Shown here one piece after another: positions 61,248 to 64,000 of a DNA stretch of 64,000 nucleotides; the stretch's first letter is position 1, and each line of letters begins with the position of its first letter. Source of the DNA: Delphinus delphis (taxonomy: Eukaryota; Chordata; Mammalia; Artiodactyla; Delphinidae). The DNA lies in the NCBI RefSeq assembly GCF_949987515.2, contig NC_082683.1, forward strand, positions 125,450,582 through 125,514,581, in the 5' to 3' direction. The notes beneath the pieces were generated by a model that was given only the letters and a program-made list of their open reading frames with translations, searched no databases and was not told where the DNA came from. A program made the translations under genes and the position numbers.

Positions 61248-61410
61248 TCAGCTGTAATGATCAGTAAAACGAAAAGATTTGGCTTCTGACATATTATATA
61301 GGTGGTACTGTAACTGTTTAGAATGCTTTGCTTCCAGTCGGAGCTGTCTAGTTCTTTCTTTGACAGCTTGCTGCTCTGCTAGTTTTTCTATCCGTTTCCT
61401 TCTTAGCCAT
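61248..61410 (-). CDS. CCDC181: CCDC181 terminal coding exon
   Basis: The acceptor is CTTTTTCTACAG|ATGGCTAAG on the minus strand. The exon gives WLRRKRIEKLAEQQAVKERT and ends MSEAKSFRFTDHYS then TGA. As I recall it, the human protein reads LYMSEAK here, while this sequence has LYNMSEAK, a one-residue difference. A minus-strand AATAAA lies at 61083-61078, 165 nt past the stop. Confidence 0.9.
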
Positions 61411-63517
61411 CTGTAGAAAAAGACATGAACAGACCTGTTGAGTACCAACCTGAATATACTCTTCATGCTATAAAGTTATTACTACAGACAAAGGAAATTC
61501 GATTTCTTTAGATTAAAAAGCTCTGTTCATAACACAAATTAGTATGAACTGAAAAATTTCAGGCTTATACCAAAGGCTCATACAAGGAAGCATAGTCACA
61601 TTTAGAATCAAATGTTTGAAATTAAGTTTGTCTAATAAGGAAACTGCCAACTAAAAAAACTTTTTTAAGTAATAAACACACTATTTTACGTGACATAGGT
61701 CCTACCTTTTAAAATATGATTTTCTAAGCAAATAAGTATTTGATAGATACCAAATAACTTATTTTTTGCAACTAACTGTATTCTACAACATTACTTAAGC
61801 AGCATGCAGAATACCAGCATGCAGAAATGTCTCCTTGCTCTTCTTGGTGGAGAAATTATAGAGCTCTTGCTTTTCAGTGCATAAAATAGTTCTCCCTTAA
61901 AATGGAAAAATAAGCCTAAGCATAAGAAACATCAAAAAGGGTGAAGGAAGCGTCCACATTCTAACAAATTTGTCTATAAAACTTGCTTAGGTAAAATAAC
62001 ATTAAAAATAACTGTAGGGCTTCCCTGGTGGCGCAGTGGTTGAGAGTCCGCCTGCCGATGCAGGGGACACGGGTTCGTGCCCCGGCCCGGGAAGATCCCA
62101 CATGCCGCGGAGCGGCTGGGCCCGTGAGCCATGGCCGCTGAGCCTGCGCGTCCGGAGCCTGTGCTCCGCAACGGGAGAGGCCACAACAATGAGAGGCCCG
62201 CGTACCGCAAAAAAAAAAAAAAAAAAAACTAACTGTATACTCACATCTCTGGTATGAAAGTGTGTACGTGGTGTGTGTGTATATATATAATTTTTTCAGA
62301 AATAAATCCAGACAAATAAATAACTGCATTAGTATAAAAGAGACTTAAGAAACCTCATAATCTAATGTTGTGTGGTTTTGAAATTGGATATCAGTTTGAG
62401 CAAATTAACTGTAGTCATTTAGGGGTCGATTGGGAAAAAAATGGTTATAGGTTGGATATTAGATGAGCTCATTAACAAAAATAAGCAGATTGCACAACAG
62501 GATATACAGTATGATCTCAATTTATATTTTAAAACTGTAAATATATGTACAGAGAAATATCTAGAAGTTATGCAGTACAGTGCTAACAATAGTGATTCCT
62601 GGGTGATGAAAATGTGAGTTTATTCCCCTCCATTTCCACAATGCACATTCACTGCATCTATTATAATAAAAGGATATGTATATTTTTTAAAGAAGGAAAG
62701 GAAAGAAAGAGGCAAAGAAACTAAAAAAGAGAAAGATAGCAAAAAAGATAGAAAAGAAAGAAAGAAGTGAGCTTCAAACAACTGGACACAATATTCACTC
62801 CCTCTCCCAAGGTATGCTGGCAAAATTTTGAAGCCAGGTCTGTTTCCTCAGAATAAACCGGGTAATACAGACTCTTACCCAGGCAACTGAAGGGAGACCA
62901 GGTTTGCCTTAAGTTACCAAAATATGTGTCCAAATCTCCTTTTCATTTGGTCTGTACAGATCTTCCTCCTCAGCCTGACTGCTTTTCTTTACAGAAAAAT
63001 ATTTATTGGTAAATGCAACTCTTTGTTAAGTTTTCCTGAGGACTGTGTAGGAGAAGCTGTAACCAATCTCTGGCCTATTTCTCTAAGAAATGAACAAATC
63101 AATCAACCAATCAATGGTAAGCTATCAAAGGTTATCACACTGGTGCCATAAGAAACAATTTTAGTATTGAAAACTACCTTGAAAAAATGGTATAGGTATT
63201 ACGCAAAGTATGGAGTTAAAGAATTTTCTCACATATTGTTAAAACTGTGGCTTTAAAATTGAATAGGTATGTAATGAGATCAATTTTTTTAAGTTTTATT
63301 GACTATATAACTTTCTAAAATGACCATGAGGAAGGGGGAAAAATGCCCTGCCTTTGACTTACTGTTTAAAGGCCCTTTCACGGCCTTCTGTTCCTTTAAA
63401 GAAGAATAAGCATTCCTCTTGCTTTCGCAGTTCTTCTATCTTTCTTTCTTTCAACTGTTCTTCGTGCTTTTTTTTAAGCCATAATCGAAAAGCTTGCTGT
63501 GGATCTCTGTTTTCCTG
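61248..63517 (-). CDS. CCDC181: CCDC181, C-terminal two coding exons (partial)
   Basis: Two minus-strand exons, 63517-63363 and 61410-61248, join in phase 2: ...AFK-CA|A-TGG gives AFKQWLRRKR. The joined tail is a strongly charged Lys/Glu/Arg/Gln helix (LWLKKKHEEQLKERK, then KLAEQQAVKERTRQLRLEAK) ending FRFTDHYS and a TGA at 61250-61248. This matches my memory of the C-terminus of CCDC181 (formerly C1orf114), a coiled-coil microtubule-associated protein expressed in testis and ciliated cells and reported to bind Hook1. Its position just downstream of BLZF1 on the opposite strand agrees with the known gene order. The upstream exons lie beyond the window. No disruption is seen in the part present. 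Confidence 0.88.
62017..62228 (+). repeat. CHR-2-type SINE in CCDC181 intron
   Basis: Near-consensus full-length copy. Flanks AAAATAACTGTA and AAAACTAACTGTA form the duplication with one difference. Confidence 0.95.
62690..62768. repeat. GAAA-rich low-complexity tract
   Basis: An almost pure purine stretch of GAAA, AAAG and GATA units on the plus strand. Confidence 0.85.
63363..63517 (-). CDS. CCDC181: CCDC181 penultimate coding exon
   Basis: On the minus strand the acceptor is GTTTTTGTAAGTAG|CAGGAAAAC and the donor is CTTTAAACA|GTAAGTC. It encodes QENRDPQQAFRLWLKKKHEE onward to GTEGRERAFK. A tandem acceptor (TAG|CAG) means the first Gln codon may be included or skipped, with the exon starting at 63517 or 63514; both keep frame. 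Confidence 0.87.
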
Positions 63518-64000
63518 CTACTTACAAAAACAACCTTTGCTTAATTTAAAGAAACCAAAACTACTTTTTGAGCCCCTGCCTATAAGACCCTATAGGAACA
63601 CATGTCCTACTCACCAATTTTTCATAATAATACCAATCTCATTACCTGTGCTCCTTGCATCCAAACCAAATACATGACCTTTGAACCAGCAACATTGATT
63701 ACCCTTTTGTCAGAAAATTCAACATTGAACTCACTGCCCTCTGGCTTCTTTCAAAAGTCTTACTGAGGTAATCAATAAATGAAGGGCTAGATGCAGTGAT
63801 TTGCAAACTTTTCAAAGTTGAGCCCTTTGACAAATAAAATAATTTTGCACAATGGCACATACACATAAAACATGGCTGAAGAAATGTTGGGGATAGGCAG
63901 TATGAGTGAGTTGAGGTCTTGGTATCAATTCCTGAAGGAAGCTCCATGGAAGCTCCACTGGAATTGAAAACCAATGACCCAACATTTGTGTTATTCAAAC
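63518..64000 (-). other. CCDC181: CCDC181 intron (part)
   Basis: Sequence upstream of the penultimate exon on the minus strand. No further splice-flanked coding segment is visible to the window end. The open frames here have no recognisable similarity. Confidence 0.7.

Larger units (their letters stand above)
61411..63362 (-). other. CCDC181: CCDC181 last intron
   Basis: A 1.95-kb intron with GT-AG ends on the minus strand. It contains one plus-strand CHR-2 SINE (62017-62228), a short (TG)n(TA)n tract near 62268-62290 and a purine-rich GAAA-type low-complexity stretch at about 62690-62768. The rest is unique. Confidence 0.85.

Noticed and set aside
1..64000. CRISPR arrays, prokaryotic operons, integrated viral genes
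   Set aside because: No regularly spaced direct repeats, no bacterial-type gene packing, and no retroviral gag, pol or env similarity was seen. The content is ordinary mammalian.

Overview
The window is vertebrate nuclear DNA, almost certainly from a cetacean. It is AT-rich and intron-bearing, and it carries twelve closely similar copies of a tRNA-derived SINE of about 200 bp that opens with GGGCTTCCCTGGTGGCGCAG. This matches the CHR-2 type of whales and hippos, and four older CHR-1-type relatives are also present. The other repeats are typical of placental mammals: L1, L2, MIR, hAT fragments and a mariner miniature element.

The gene order is NME7 (minus strand, only exon 1 here), BLZF1 (plus strand, complete), then CCDC181 (minus strand, last two coding exons). 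I recall the same order at human 1q24.2. Positions 1-34682 are read as NME7 intron 1; I recognised no further NME7 exon there, and the stretch is filled with SINEs, L1 and L2. A compact TATA-less promoter with CCAAT, GC-box and ETS-like sites lies at about 34690-35270 and probably serves NME7 and BLZF1 divergently.

BLZF1 (golgin-45) runs from 5'UTR exon 1 near 35.2 kb to a stop at 54242. Six coding exons with consensus splice sites join into an uninterrupted 401-codon frame. Its 3' end converges on CCDC181, whose stop is at 61248 on the minus strand. Between them lies a nested repeat block: an L1 ORF2 body interrupted by a second L1 3' end at about 57.5 kb, and by a processed retrocopy of the bicistronic SNURF-SNRPN mRNA at 58330-59586.

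I found no prokaryotic features, CRISPR, operon or new defence-like system. The observations most worth a second look are the bicistronic imprinted-gene retrocopy, a perfect 36-bp inverted repeat with arms 935 bp apart in NME7 intron 1, a 79-bp mariner hairpin resembling microRNA-generating elements of ruminants, and several retroinsertions with diagnostic target duplications, one apparently consisting of a poly(A) tail alone.
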